Counted from the first letter of the stretch, positions 33,038 to 42,402 are shown. The stretch: 64,000 nucleotides of DNA from Blastococcus carthaginiensis (GCF_030731085.1 NZ_JASNFN010000001.1:1-64000); one strand, 5' to 3'. Translations and numbers: made by a program. Notes: generated by a model not told the origin, from the sequence alone.

Positions 33038-34404
33038 CCCGGACGCTGGTGGTCCTCGGCGGGACCGGTGACCTGACCGGCCGGCTGCTCCTGCCCGGGC
33101 TCGCCGAGCTCGTGGCCGCGGGCGTGCTCGCCGAGCCGGCCGGGCTGGTGGCGGTCAGCCGGGAGGAGTGGACCGACGAGGAGTACCGCGGCTGGGCCCG
33201 GGACCGGCTGGCCGAGCACGCGGCGCACGTGCCCGAGCAGGCCCGCGAGCGGCTGGTCCGCGGCCTGGGGTACCGGCAGGGTGACGTCACCGTCCCCGCC
33301 GACCTCCGGGCCGGCCTGGAGCGGGCGGGCGGCGTGCCGGTGGTCTACCTGGCGCTGCCGAACACCGTCTTCCTGCCCACGCTCGAGGCGCTGACCGAGG
33401 TGGGGCTGCCCGAGGGGGCGGTCGTCGCCGTCGAGAAGCCCTTCGGCCGCAACCTGGCGGACGCCCGGAAGCTCAACGAGGTGCTGCACCGGCTGGTGCC
33501 GGAGGAGCAGGTGTTCCGCACCGACCACTTCCTGGCGATGCAGACGGTGCTGAACATCCTCGGCCTGCGGTTCGCCAACCGGCTGTTCGAGCCGGTGTGG
33601 AACGCCCAGCACGTCGAGCGGGTGGAGATCGTCTTCGACGAGACCCTGGGGCTGGAGGGGCGGGCCGGCTACTACGACACCGCGGGCGCCCTGCGCGACA
33701 TGCTGCAGAACCACCTGCTGCAGGTGCTGGCCGTGGTGGCCATGGAGCCGCCGGCCGCCCTGGACGCGCGCAGCCTCGCCGCCCGCAAGGCCGACGTGCT
33801 GCGCGCCGTCCGGTCGCCGGAGGACCCGCGGCAGGACACCGTCCGCGCCCGGTACACCGCGGGCCGGGTGGGGGAGCGGGAGCTGCCCGACTACACCGCC
33901 GAACCCGGCGTGCACCCCGACCGCGGCACCGAGACCTACGCCGAGTACACCGTCGGCATCGACAACTGGCGGTGGGCGGGCGTGCCCTTTCGGCTGCGGT
34001 CGGGCAAGGCGCTGGGCGCCGACCGGCACGAGATCGTGCTGCGGTTCCGGCCGGTGCCGCACCTGCCGTTCGGGCGGGACGAGGGGGCGGCGCAGCCGGA
34101 GCCCGACGTGCTGCGGCTGCGGCTGGACCCCGACGCGATCAGCCTCGAGGTGAACCTCAACGGCGCAGGGGACCCGTTCGACCTGGAGCGGCGGACGCTG
34201 GGCGCGGAGCTCCCGCCGCCGGCGCTGTCGGCCTACGGGCTGTTGCTGAAGGGGCTGTTCGCCGGCGAGGCGGCGCTGGCCATCAGCGACGTCGAGGCCG
34301 AGGAGTCCTGGCGGATCGTCGAGCCGATCCTCGCCGCGTGGTCCGCGGGCGAGGTGCCGCTGCAGGAGTACCCGGCCGGCTCCGACGGCCCCGAGGCGGG
34401 CTGA
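33034..34404 (+). CDS. zwf: Glucose-6-phosphate dehydrogenase-like protein
   Basis: This 456-residue protein has the G6PDH layout: an N-terminal Rossmann fold (VVLGGTGDLTGRLLLPGL), VEKPFGRN, and the C-terminal domain with GRAGYYDTAGALRDM and QNHLLQ. The active-site segment that usually reads RIDHYLGKE is RTDHFLAMQ here: Asp and His are kept but the substrate-binding lysine is missing. Length is about 50 residues below the usual form. It could be a G6PDH with changed kinetics or a dehydrogenase of another sugar phosphate. ATG 33034 overlaps the GH15 stop and follows GGAGGAGG. Confidence 0.85.
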   Translation: MTRTLVVLGGTGDLTGRLLLPGLAELVAAGVLAEPAGLVAVSREEWTDEEYRGWARDRLAEHAAHVPEQARERLVRGLGYRQGDVTVPADLRAGLERAGGVPVVYLALPNTVFLPTLEALTEVGLPEGAVVAVEKPFGRNLADARKLNEVLHRLVPEEQVFRTDHFLAMQTVLNILGLRFANRLFEPVWNAQHVERVEIVFDETLGLEGRAGYYDTAGALRDMLQNHLLQVLAVVAMEPPAALDARSLAARKADVLRAVRSPEDPRQDTVRARYTAGRVGERELPDYTAEPGVHPDRGTETYAEYTVGIDNWRWAGVPFRLRSGKALGADRHEIVLRFRPVPHLPFGRDEGAAQPEPDVLRLRLDPDAISLEVNLNGAGDPFDLERRTLGAELPPPALSAYGLLLKGLFAGEAALAISDVEAEESWRIVEPILAAWSAGEVPLQEYPAGSDGPEAG

Positions 34405-34546
34405 CCGGGGGTGCGCCGCCTCGTCGGCCGCTGCGCGGTCGTCCTGGTCCCCGCCCGCCGCGCGAGTGCGACGAACTCGTGGCCATCAGCGGCTGATCGC
34501 CACGACGTCGTCGCGCTCGGCATGCGTTCCGCCGTCTCGTCGCGTG

Positions 34547-34580
34547 TAGCGTTCTCTAGCAAGGGAGCTAGAGAGCGGTA
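34547..34580. promoter_or_regulatory. TCTAG-N8-CTAGA dyad, site 4, inside a 14-bp inverted repeat
   Basis: TAGCGTTCTCTAGC (34547-34560) pairs with GCTAGAGAGCGGTA (34567-34580) with two mismatches across AAGGGA. The core matches sites 1-3 exactly in spacing. It lies between two converging genes, so it might also act as a terminator. Confidence 0.5.
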
Positions 34581-34587
34581 GAGCGGT

Positions 34588-36006
34588 TCAGAGAGCCGGG
34601 CGGCGCTCGCCGAACCGGGTCGCCCGCTCGAAGGCGTGCCCCACCTCGAGCACCCGGCGATCGGCCCGAGGCGCCCCGATGACCTGCAGGCCCACCGGCA
34701 ACCCGTCGGGGGTGAAGCCGCCCGGCACCGACAGCGCCGGGCACCCGGTCGCCGAGATGACCGTGCAGGAACGCATCCACTCCAGGTAGTTCTCCTGGTG
34801 GACGCCGGCGATCTCGGTCGGGTACTCCAGCTCCACGGGGAAGGGGAGCACCTGCGTCGTCGGCGCGAGCAGCACGTCGTACCGCTCGAAGAAGGCGACC
34901 ACCCGCTCGTACAGCGCCGTGTGCAGCCGCTCGGCGCGGGCCAGGTCGGAGCCGGTGAGCTTCGCGCCCAGCTCGGCGTTCCAGCGGATCGACTCCTTGA
35001 CCTGGTCCGGGTGCCGCCGCGCCAGCTCGGAGAAGTTCGCGTCGAACAGCCACGCCCGGAGGGTCCCGAAGACCTCGTCCGCGCCCGTGAGGTCGGGGCA
35101 GGCCTCCTCCACCGACGCGCCCAGGGACTCGAACACGGCGACCGACGGCGCCAGGACGGCGGTGATCGCCGGGTCCACGGTCACCTGACCGCCCAGATCC
35201 GGTGCCCAGGCCACGCGGAGGCCGTCGAGGCGCTCGGGCAGGGGGGCGGCGAACCCGGACGGATCGTCCGCGAGCGCGATCGGCACGCGCGGGTCGGGCC
35301 CGGCGAGCACCGACAGCTGCAGCGCCACGTCCGCGACCGTGCGACCCATCGGGCCCTGCACCGACAGCTGCGACCACGCCATCGGCGCGGGCCACGTCGG
35401 CACCCGCCCCGGGGTGGGCCGCAGCCCGACGACGTTGCAGAACGCCGCGGGGTTGCGCAGCGAGCCGCCCATGTCGCTGCCGTCGGCGATCGGCACGAAC
35501 CCCGCCGCCAGCGCGGCCGCCGCCCCACCGCTCGACCCGCCCGCCGAGAGGCCGTGCCAGTAGGGGTTGTGCGTCACGCCGAACACCGGGTTGAAGGTGT
35601 GCGAGCCGGCCGCGAACTCGGGCACGTTGGTCTTCCCGACCCGGACCGCCCCGGCGCCGACCAGGCGTGCCACCACAAGCTCGTCGGCGGCCGGCACGGT
35701 GTCGGCGTGCAGCGGCGAGCCCCACGTCGTGCGCATGCCGCCGGTGGCGTGGGTGTCCTTGTGCGCGACCGGGAGCCCGTGCAGGGGGCCGAGCGGCCGG
35801 CCCGCGGCCTGGGCGGCGTCGGCGGCGTCGGCGGCGGCGCGGGCGCCCTCGGCGTCCACGGTGACGACGGCGTTGACCTGCGGGTCCAGCCGCTCGATGC
35901 GGCGGAGGTGGGCCTCCAGCAGCTCGCGCGCCGACACCTCGCGGTCGCGGACCAGCGCGGCCAGCTCGGTCGCGGGGCGGGTGCAGAGGTCGTCGTCGGC
36001 GGTCAC
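34588..36006 (-). CDS. Amidase signature family hydrolase
   Basis: This 472-residue enzyme belongs to the amidase signature family. The Ser-cisSer-Lys triad is visible: Lys in GLPVAHKDTH, cis-Ser in GLSAGGSSGGAAAA and the nucleophile in DGSDMGGSLRNPAAF. The C-terminal half (LLAPTTQVLPFPV, GCPALSVPGGFTPDGLPVGLQVIG) is typical. No GatB or GatC lies nearby and the plus-strand neighbours are unrelated, so it is more likely a general amidase than GatA. The GTG at 36006 gives a normal N-terminus (DLCTRPATELAALV). Confidence 0.9.
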   Translation of the reverse strand: MTADDDLCTRPATELAALVRDREVSARELLEAHLRRIERLDPQVNAVVTVDAEGARAAADAADAAQAAGRPLGPLHGLPVAHKDTHATGGMRTTWGSPLHADTVPAADELVVARLVGAGAVRVGKTNVPEFAAGSHTFNPVFGVTHNPYWHGLSAGGSSGGAAAALAAGFVPIADGSDMGGSLRNPAAFCNVVGLRPTPGRVPTWPAPMAWSQLSVQGPMGRTVADVALQLSVLAGPDPRVPIALADDPSGFAAPLPERLDGLRVAWAPDLGGQVTVDPAITAVLAPSVAVFESLGASVEEACPDLTGADEVFGTLRAWLFDANFSELARRHPDQVKESIRWNAELGAKLTGSDLARAERLHTALYERVVAFFERYDVLLAPTTQVLPFPVELEYPTEIAGVHQENYLEWMRSCTVISATGCPALSVPGGFTPDGLPVGLQVIGAPRADRRVLEVGHAFERATRFGERRPAL

Positions 36007-36069
36007 CCGGGCAGCCTGCCAGAAGCCCGGCCGCGCGTCGTCGCCGACCAGGGGGAACGATGGGCGGCG

Positions 36070-37797
36070 ATGACCGACGAACTCCACCCTGCCGGCGACC
36101 CCACCGTCGAGGGCCCCACCTTCGAGGGCCACACCTTCGAGGGCCTGGGCCTGCGCCCGGAGCTGCTGCAGGCGCTGTCCGCCCTCGGTTACGAGGAACC
36201 GACGCCCATCCAGCAGCAGGCGATCCCGCCGCTGGCCGGGGGCCGCGACCTGCTCGGCCAGGCCGCGACCGGCACCGGCAAGACCGCCGCCTTCTCGCTG
36301 CCCGTGCTGCAGCGGATGCCGGCCCACCGCACCGACCGCACCCCGGTCGCGCTGGTGCTGGTGCCCACCCGCGAGCTCGCCGTCCAGGTGTCGGAGGCGC
36401 TGCACCGCTACGGCAAGGACCTCGGCGCCCGCGTGCTGCCGGTCTACGGCGGCGCCCCGATCGTGCGGCAGCTGCGCTCGCTGGAGTCGGGCGTGGACGT
36501 CGTCGTCGCCACCCCCGGGCGCGCCCTCGACCTGCTCAACCGCGGGGCGCTGCGCCTCGACGAGATCGCCACCGTCGTGCTCGACGAGGCCGACGAGATG
36601 CTCGACATGGGCTTCGCCGAGGACCTGGAGGCGATCCTCGACGCGACGCCGGAGGAGCGGCAGACGGTGCTGTTCTCGGCCACCATGCCGCGCCGCCTCG
36701 ACGCGCTGGCCCGCCGCCACCTGTCCGACCCGGTGCGGATCACCATCGCCCGCGAGCGGGCGGCGCCCGGGACCGCGCCCCGCATCCGCCAGACCGCCTA
36801 CGTGGTGCCCCGCGGGGCCAAGCCGGCCGCCCTGGGCCGGATCCTCGACGTCGAGGCGCCGGCCGCGGCGATCGTCTTCTGCCGCACTCGCGAGGAGGTC
36901 GACAGCCTCACCGAGACCCTCAACGGCCGCGGCTACCGCGCCGAGGCCTTGCACGGCGGCATGAGCCAGGAGCAGCGCGACCGGGTGATGGGGCGGCTGC
37001 GCGGGGGGACGGCGGAGCTGCTGGTGGCCACCGACGTCGCGGCGCGCGGGCTGGACGTCGAGCAGCTCACCCACGTCGTCAACTACGACGTCCCGTCGGC
37101 GCCGGAGTCCTACGTGCACCGCATCGGCCGGGTGGGCCGGGCCGGCCGCGAGGGCGTGGCGATCACCCTCGCCGAGCCCCGGGAGCACCGGATGCTCAAG
37201 ACGATCGAGCGGGTCGCGGGTGCGCCGATCACCGTCGAGAAGGTGCCCACGGTCGCCGACCTCCGCGCCCGCCGGCTCGACCTCACGCGGGCCGCGCTGC
37301 GGGAGAGCCTGCTCACCGACGACCTGGACCGCTTCCGCGTCGTCGTCGAGACGCTCACCGACGAGTTCGACCTCGTCGAGGTCGCCCTCGCCGCGGTCAA
37401 GCTCGCGCACGAGGCGACGGGCCCGGTGGACGACGACGAGGAGATCCCGCAGGTCTCCTTCCGCCCCGAGCGCGATGGCGGGCGGGCCGGCGGCGGGCGC
37501 GACGGCGGGCGGCGGGACGAGCGACCCGGCCGGCCGGCGGGGCGTCCCGGCGGCGGCCCGGCCGCACGGCTGTTCGTCGGGGTCGGCCGGGACGCCGGCA
37601 TCCGCCCGGGCGACCTGGTCGGTGCCATCACGGGGGAGACCGGGCTGACCGGGCGCGACGTCGGGTCGATCGAGATCCACCAGCGGTTCGCGCTCGTCGA
37701 GGTGCCCGAGGCCGCCGCCGACGAGGTCGTGCAGGCGCTGCGGGCCACGATGATCAAGGGGCGCAAGGCGCAGGTGCGGCGCGACCGCGGTCGCTGA
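36070..37797 (+). CDS. DEAD-box RNA helicase with DbpA-like RNA-binding domain
   Basis: This 575-residue ATP-dependent RNA helicase has all DEAD-box motifs: YEEPTPIQQQAI (Q motif), ATGTGKTAAF (I), PTRELA (Ia), VLDEADEMLDMGF (II), FSATMP (III), ATDVAARGLDV and HRIGRVGRAGREG (V, VI). A Gly/Arg-rich linker (about 470-495) precedes a C-terminal DbpA-type RRM-like domain (RLFVGVGRDAGIRPGDLVGA). The family acts in ribosome assembly and RNA decay, often in cold. ATG 36070 lies after AGGGGGAA. It converges on the phosphatase gene with a 12-base gap. Confidence 0.93.
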   Translation: MTDELHPAGDPTVEGPTFEGHTFEGLGLRPELLQALSALGYEEPTPIQQQAIPPLAGGRDLLGQAATGTGKTAAFSLPVLQRMPAHRTDRTPVALVLVPTRELAVQVSEALHRYGKDLGARVLPVYGGAPIVRQLRSLESGVDVVVATPGRALDLLNRGALRLDEIATVVLDEADEMLDMGFAEDLEAILDATPEERQTVLFSATMPRRLDALARRHLSDPVRITIARERAAPGTAPRIRQTAYVVPRGAKPAALGRILDVEAPAAAIVFCRTREEVDSLTETLNGRGYRAEALHGGMSQEQRDRVMGRLRGGTAELLVATDVAARGLDVEQLTHVVNYDVPSAPESYVHRIGRVGRAGREGVAITLAEPREHRMLKTIERVAGAPITVEKVPTVADLRARRLDLTRAALRESLLTDDLDRFRVVVETLTDEFDLVEVALAAVKLAHEATGPVDDDEEIPQVSFRPERDGGRAGGGRDGGRRDERPGRPAGRPGGGPAARLFVGVGRDAGIRPGDLVGAITGETGLTGRDVGSIEIHQRFALVEVPEAAADEVVQALRATMIKGRKAQVRRDRGR

Positions 37798-37809
37798 CCG
37801 GCGCGCGGC

Positions 37810-40410
37810 TCAGTCCTGGGCCGGGTCCTTCGGCACGGTGGGGGGCACGCGGGTCGGCCCGGCCGCGGCCGGCCGGGGCCGGTCCTGCGGGTGCAGCCGG
37901 ACGGCGACCAGCGCGACGTCGTCCTCCGGGTGGCCGTCCACCAGCCGGTGCAGCAGTTCGTCGAGCAGGGCCTCCAGCGGCAGGTCGGCGAGCTCCTCCA
38001 CCGCCGCCCGCAGCCGCTGGATGCCCTCGTCGAGGTCGGAGTCGCGGCGCTCGACGAGACCGTCGGTGTAGAGCAGGACCGTCGAGCCGCGCCGCAGCAT
38101 GGCGACCGACTCGCGCCGCTGCGTGCCGGGGTCGACCCCCAGCAGCAGGTCGCCGGTCCACTCGCCCAGCTCCGCCACCTGCCCCTCCTCGGTGAGGACC
38201 AGTGGCGGCAGGTGGCCGGCGTTGGCCCAGCGCATGCGCGTGACGCCCTGCTCCACCTCGTCGGGCGTCTGCTCGAGCCGGGCGACCGCGGCGGTGGCCA
38301 TGGTGGGGATCTGCAGGGTCGTCATCGAGGCGTCCAGCCCGCGCAGCACCTCACCCGGGCCGGCGTCGCTGTAGGTGGCGACCCCGCGCAGCAAGCCCCT
38401 CAGCTGCCCCATGGCCGCCGCTGCCTCGGTGTCGTGCCCCACGACGTCGCCGATGACCAGCATCGTCGCGCCGCCCGGCTGCAGGAAGGCGTCGTACCAG
38501 TCGCCGCCGACCCGGGCCGCCTCCGCGGCGGGGAGGTAGCGCACCGCAATCTCGGCGTGGTCGGGCTCCGGCGGCTCGGTGAGCAGGCTGCGCTGCAGCC
38601 CCTCGGCGAGCTGCTGCTGGGCGTTGTAGAGGCGGCCGTTGTCCAGGGCGAGGCCGGCGCGGTCGGCCACCTCCTGCGCGGTGGCCAGGTTCTCGGCCCG
38701 GGTCGGGGTCACCCGGGAGTAGTAGACGGTCAGCAGGCCCAGCGTGCGGTTGCGCCCGCGCATCGGCAGCACGACGGCCTCGCGCGGATCGAGGCGGGCC
38801 AGCAGGTCGCGGGACTCCCCCGGGGCGAGCAGGTCCAGCACCGCCGAGCCCAGGCTGCGCCGCTGCTCCCCGGTGCGCAGCGCGACGGCGGCGGGGGAGT
38901 CCGGCGGCATCGCGTCCAGCCGCACCTCGGTGTAGCGCTCCAGCACCGGGCGCAGCTCGGGATCGGCGTGCCAGCACCCGACGTCGCGGGGGCGGCCGTC
39001 TTCGTCGACGACCGTGACGATGCAGAAGTCGGCGAGCGCCGGCACGACGAGCTGGGGCAGGTGCTCCATCGCGCGGTGCTGGTCCAGCGGGCCGGCGAGG
39101 TCGGCGCTGACGCTGGCCAGCAGCGCCAGCCGCTGCGCCACCCGCTCGGCCTCCTCCTGCACCCGGCGCCGCTCGGTCACCTCCATGAAGTACACCGACA
39201 GACCGTCGGGGCTGGGCCAGGCCCGCAGCTCGAACCAGCCGTCCAGCGGCGCGGGGTAGTAGGCGTCGAAGGCGACCGGCTCACCGGTGCGCACGGCCTC
39301 GCGGTAGCGGTCTTCGAAGACGCTGTTCACCGCGTCGGGGAAGGCCTCCCAGAGCTCCCGCCCCAGCAGCTCGTCCCGGGTGGTCTGCAGCAACCGCTCG
39401 GCCTCGGCGTTGACGTGCGTGAACCGCCACTCCCGGTCCAGGCTGTAGAAGCCGGCGGGCATGGCCTCGAGGACGCGGGTGACGCGGGTGGCCTCCTCCC
39501 GCTCGCCGGTCACGTCGTAGGCGGTGCCCAGGATGCGGGTCGTGCGCCCACCCCCGTCGACCAGCGCCCGGCCGCGGGCGTGGATCCAGCGGGTCTCGCC
39601 GTCCGGGCGCACGATGCGGTAGGTGGCGTCGTACTCACCGCCGGTCTCCACGGCCTGCTGGAGCGCCTCGCCGACCCACTCGGCGTCCTCGGGGTGCAGG
39701 CGCGCGTTGAACGCGTCGATCGTCCGCCCGAAGTCCTCGCTGCCGTAGCCGAACATCGCGATGAGTTGCTCGTCCCAGGTCAGCTCACCGGTCTCCTGGT
39801 CCCAGTCCCAGGTGCCCACGCCGCCGGCCTCGGTGGCCAGCTCCCACCGGATGCGGTCGTCCTCGGACCGGCGCAGCAGCGCCGACAGCTGCAGCTCGGT
39901 CATGACCGAGCCGGCGAGCTGGCGCAGCGTCGCGATCTCCGAGCTCGCCCACGGCCGCGGCTCGGGGTCGAAGACGCACAGCGCGCCGACGGGGGCGCCC
40001 GTGGGATCGGTGAGCACGGTGCCGAGGTAGGAGCCCACGGTGCCGGACCGCACCGGCGGGAGGTCGCGTACGCGCTCGTCGGACCGTGCGTCGGGGACGA
40101 CGAGCGCCTCCCCGGCGGGCAGCGACGCCGTGATGGTGCAGAGCGACTCCTCGAGCGGCCCGGTGGTGCCGACGGCCGCGGCGCCGGTCCCGGCGGCGAC
40201 GTGCTGCACGTCGACGAGCAGCGACACCTGGCTGCCGCTCGTCCCCAGCAACCGGGCGGCGAGCTGCGCGAGCCGGTCGAGCCCGGCGCGGTCCCCGGTC
40301 GGGAGGATGCGGCGGGCGGCTGCCACCCGGGTGGGGTCCAGGCGCAGCTCGGCCGCGGAGCGCGCGCCGAGGCCCGGTCCCGCGTCGACCGTGCGGTCCG
40401 TCCCGTCCAC
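37810..40410 (-). CDS. GAF-PAS-PAS-GAF-PP2C serine phosphatase (SpoIIE/RsbU type)
   Basis: This 866-residue sensor protein begins with a GAF domain (about 35-180), continues with a PAS domain (about 190-320; WDWDQETGELTWDEQL), a second PAS (about 325-435), a second GAF (about 455-610) and ends in a PP2C-type phosphatase (about 640-840) with VGGDWYDAF, IGDVVGHD, YTDGLVERRD and HPEDDVALV, which carry the metal-binding aspartates. Such proteins dephosphorylate anti-sigma-factor antagonists in partner-switching stress pathways; no antagonist gene lies here. GTG 40410 follows AGGAAGG, so the 21 upstream residues are rejected. Confidence 0.92.
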   Translation of the reverse strand: MDGTDRTVDAGPGLGARSAAELRLDPTRVAAARRILPTGDRAGLDRLAQLAARLLGTSGSQVSLLVDVQHVAAGTGAAAVGTTGPLEESLCTITASLPAGEALVVPDARSDERVRDLPPVRSGTVGSYLGTVLTDPTGAPVGALCVFDPEPRPWASSEIATLRQLAGSVMTELQLSALLRRSEDDRIRWELATEAGGVGTWDWDQETGELTWDEQLIAMFGYGSEDFGRTIDAFNARLHPEDAEWVGEALQQAVETGGEYDATYRIVRPDGETRWIHARGRALVDGGGRTTRILGTAYDVTGEREEATRVTRVLEAMPAGFYSLDREWRFTHVNAEAERLLQTTRDELLGRELWEAFPDAVNSVFEDRYREAVRTGEPVAFDAYYPAPLDGWFELRAWPSPDGLSVYFMEVTERRRVQEEAERVAQRLALLASVSADLAGPLDQHRAMEHLPQLVVPALADFCIVTVVDEDGRPRDVGCWHADPELRPVLERYTEVRLDAMPPDSPAAVALRTGEQRRSLGSAVLDLLAPGESRDLLARLDPREAVVLPMRGRNRTLGLLTVYYSRVTPTRAENLATAQEVADRAGLALDNGRLYNAQQQLAEGLQRSLLTEPPEPDHAEIAVRYLPAAEAARVGGDWYDAFLQPGGATMLVIGDVVGHDTEAAAAMGQLRGLLRGVATYSDAGPGEVLRGLDASMTTLQIPTMATAAVARLEQTPDEVEQGVTRMRWANAGHLPPLVLTEEGQVAELGEWTGDLLLGVDPGTQRRESVAMLRRGSTVLLYTDGLVERRDSDLDEGIQRLRAAVEELADLPLEALLDELLHRLVDGHPEDDVALVAVRLHPQDRPRPAAAGPTRVPPTVPKDPAQD

Positions 40411-40551
40411 CGAAGCCTTCCTGCCCGGCGGCCGCCGGATACGAGGTGCCCGTGCGCCGCGTGGTTCGGGCACGCCGGGTCCCCCGCAGTTATGTCACGG
40501 CGGGCCGGTTGCGTGCAACCAACCGCAGGGGCGGAGGGCGAGAGATGGGCC

Positions 40552-41298
40552 TCAGTGCGCGGGCACGACCAGCGTCAGCGCCGTTCCGCCGTCGTGTTCC
40601 ACGTGCAACCCCGCCCGCCTCAGCAGGGTCCTGAGCCGCACGACGTCGCCCGGCTCGGCCGTGGTGGTGGCGAGCAGGCGGGCCAGCCGTCCCTTGTGCG
40701 CCTTGTTGAAGTGGCTGACCACGGCGCGCGTGCCGTCGGGCCGTTCGCTCAGCACGGTCACGGTGACCGCGCCGGGCACGGGTGCGAGCACGGCGTAGGA
40801 GCCGCTGCGCAGGTCGACGACCAGCTCGTCGACGCCGGCGAGCACCGGCCCGAGCGCCGGCTTCCACAGGGCGCGGAGGGTGGGCAGGCCGGGCAGCGCG
40901 GAGCCGGCCGAGAGGCGGTACGCCGGGATGCGGTCCCCGCCGGCGACCAGTCCGAAGAGGGCCGACCCCACGGCCAGCCGGCGGTCGGCCCGGGCCCGCT
41001 GCGCGCGGGTGAGCGAGCGCACGGCGAGCGCGTCGTAGAGCACGCCGGTGTAGCGCTCGAGCGCCGGGAGCGTGCCGGCGGTGAAGAGCGTGGCGTTGCG
41101 GGCGATCTCGTCGTCCTGCTTCGGGGAGAGCTCCAGCGCGGCACGGGACGCCGGGACGTCGCCGGCGAGCGCGACCAGCGCCTCGGCGAGCCCGGTCCGC
41201 ACCGGTGTGAGCTCCGGTGCGGTGAGCGCCCCGAGGTCGAGCGGCGGGCCCTCGCCCCCGGGCGCCTTGGTCTCCGACGGGGGCAGCAGCACGAGCAC
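40552..41298 (-). CDS. yaaA: YaaA-family peroxide stress protein
   Basis: This 248-residue protein belongs to the YaaA (DUF328) family, which binds DNA and limits iron-driven oxidative damage in E. coli. The family marks LLPPSETK at the N-terminus and SHFNKAHKGRLARLL near the C-terminus are intact. GTG 41298 opens the frame. It begins only 22 bases from the left repeat of the integrated remnant, and before that insertion its upstream neighbour would have been the exonuclease III gene. Confidence 0.9.
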   Translation of the reverse strand: MLVLLPPSETKAPGGEGPPLDLGALTAPELTPVRTGLAEALVALAGDVPASRAALELSPKQDDEIARNATLFTAGTLPALERYTGVLYDALAVRSLTRAQRARADRRLAVGSALFGLVAGGDRIPAYRLSAGSALPGLPTLRALWKPALGPVLAGVDELVVDLRSGSYAVLAPVPGAVTVTVLSERPDGTRAVVSHFNKAHKGRLARLLATTTAEPGDVVRLRTLLRRAGLHVEHDGGTALTLVVPAH

Positions 41299-41319
41299 GG
41301 GGCGCCAGCCTAGGCGCCC

Positions 41320-41344
41320 GTCAGCTCAGGTCGACGACCACCGG
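41320..41344 (+). repeat. Left attachment-site copy (orphan xth 3' end)
   Basis: These 25 bases are identical to 42770-42794. They encode the last residues and stop of exonuclease III but are joined to no gene. Confidence 0.85.
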
Positions 41345-41387
41345 CTGGAACGCCTCTCCGACGGAATCAGGGCACCGGCCTGTTGTG

Positions 41388-41942
41388 TCATGAGCGGAGG
41401 GCGGTCACCGTCTCGACGAGGCCCTGGTTGTTCAGGGCGGTGAACACTTCGTCGACGCTCGTCGGCGGGCGGCGCTTGCTGTCGGCGATGCGCTGGATCT
41501 CGCCGAAGACGACCTCAGGGTTCAGGTCGACCATCGAGAGCAGGAACTCGTCGGCGCTGCGGGCCTCGATGTCCCACGCGGCGAGCTGCTCAGCCGGGAA
41601 GTCCTTCAGGTTGTTGGTGACGATGGTCTGGGCACCGACCTTGATCGCGGCGGCCAGGACGTGCCGGTCGTCGGGGTCCGGGAGGTCGAGGACCTCCTTC
41701 ACCGGCTCGTAGCCGGTGACGAGGACATCCCGGATGGCCTCGTTCATGAGCGTGCGGGTACGCGCGAGCCGTTCCGGGTTCAGGTCGGGCCGCTCTTCGA
41801 GGAGATTGCGGAAGACCTCATCGAGGATCTCGTCGGTCCAGCGGGCGCGGACCAGCCCTGCCTGCGCGACCCGGATCAGCAGGTCGCGCAGGAGGCTGGG
41901 GTAGAGCACATTCGCGTCGTAGATGACGGTGACCGAAGTCAC
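41388..41942 (-). CDS. PIN-domain ribonuclease toxin
   Basis: This 184-residue protein is a PIN-domain nuclease, probably an RNase toxin. Acidic metal-binding residues appear in VIYDANVLYPS, WTDEILDEVFRNL, LPDPDDRHVLAAAI and TNNLKDFP. It is longer than classical VapC, with an extra C-terminal helical part. GTG 41942 lies one base after the antitoxin stop, so the two genes are translated together in the antitoxin-first order of toxin-antitoxin operons. It is part of the integrated remnant and may have kept that remnant in place. Confidence 0.88.
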   Translation of the reverse strand: MTSVTVIYDANVLYPSLLRDLLIRVAQAGLVRARWTDEILDEVFRNLLEERPDLNPERLARTRTLMNEAIRDVLVTGYEPVKEVLDLPDPDDRHVLAAAIKVGAQTIVTNNLKDFPAEQLAAWDIEARSADEFLLSMVDLNPEVVFGEIQRIADSKRRPPTSVDEVFTALNNQGLVETVTALRS

Positions 41943-41943
41943 G

Positions 41944-42402
41944 TCAGAGGAGTTCCATCTCCTCGCTGAGCGCGGTCAGTTCGTCGGCGGCAGCGCGCCG
42001 CATGCGGTCGTCCTCGCGCATGTATCGCAGTAGAGAGTCGGCCTTGATCCGGCGATGGCTGCCCACCTTGCGATATTCGATCTCACCGCGGTCGAGCAGA
42101 CCGATCAGGTAGGGACGCGACACGTTGAGCATGTCGGCGGCCTGCTGAGTGGTGAGTTCGGCGTGCGACGGGACCACCGAGACACCTTCGCCAGCAGCCA
42201 TGTGCGCGAGGACTTGGGCGAGGAGTTCGACCGCCGCGCGGGGGACGACGAGGGTGTCCCGGTGCTCGTCCTCGACGACCAGGCGCACGGCGTCCTTGCG
42301 CTTGTGGGTGCGCAGGTAGTTCTTGACACTCTTCACCGCATCGGCCGCGGTCGTCACATCGGTTGCGTCGGGCTGGATCGGTGGGTCAAGCAGCGCCGTC
42401 AT
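41944..42402 (-). CDS. HTH antitoxin (excisionase-family DNA-binding domain)
   Basis: This 152-residue protein has a C-terminal helix-turn-helix of the excisionase/MerR type (LTTQQAADMLNVSRPYLIGL, then KVGSHRRIKADSLLRYM). An N-terminal helical region could contact the toxin. ATG 42402 follows GAGGAAGAGG; the upstream 40 in-frame codons are rejected. Position directly ahead of the PIN toxin and the HTH suggest an antitoxin that also represses its own promoter. Confidence 0.85.
   Translation of the reverse strand: MTALLDPPIQPDATDVTTAADAVKSVKNYLRTHKRKDAVRLVVEDEHRDTLVVPRAAVELLAQVLAHMAAGEGVSVVPSHAELTTQQAADMLNVSRPYLIGLLDRGEIEYRKVGSHRRIKADSLLRYMREDDRMRRAAADELTALSEEMELL

Noticed and set aside
34588..36006. 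Amidase as the GatA subunit of tRNA amidotransferase
   Set aside because: No gatB or gatC lies adjacent, and the sequence fits general amidases.
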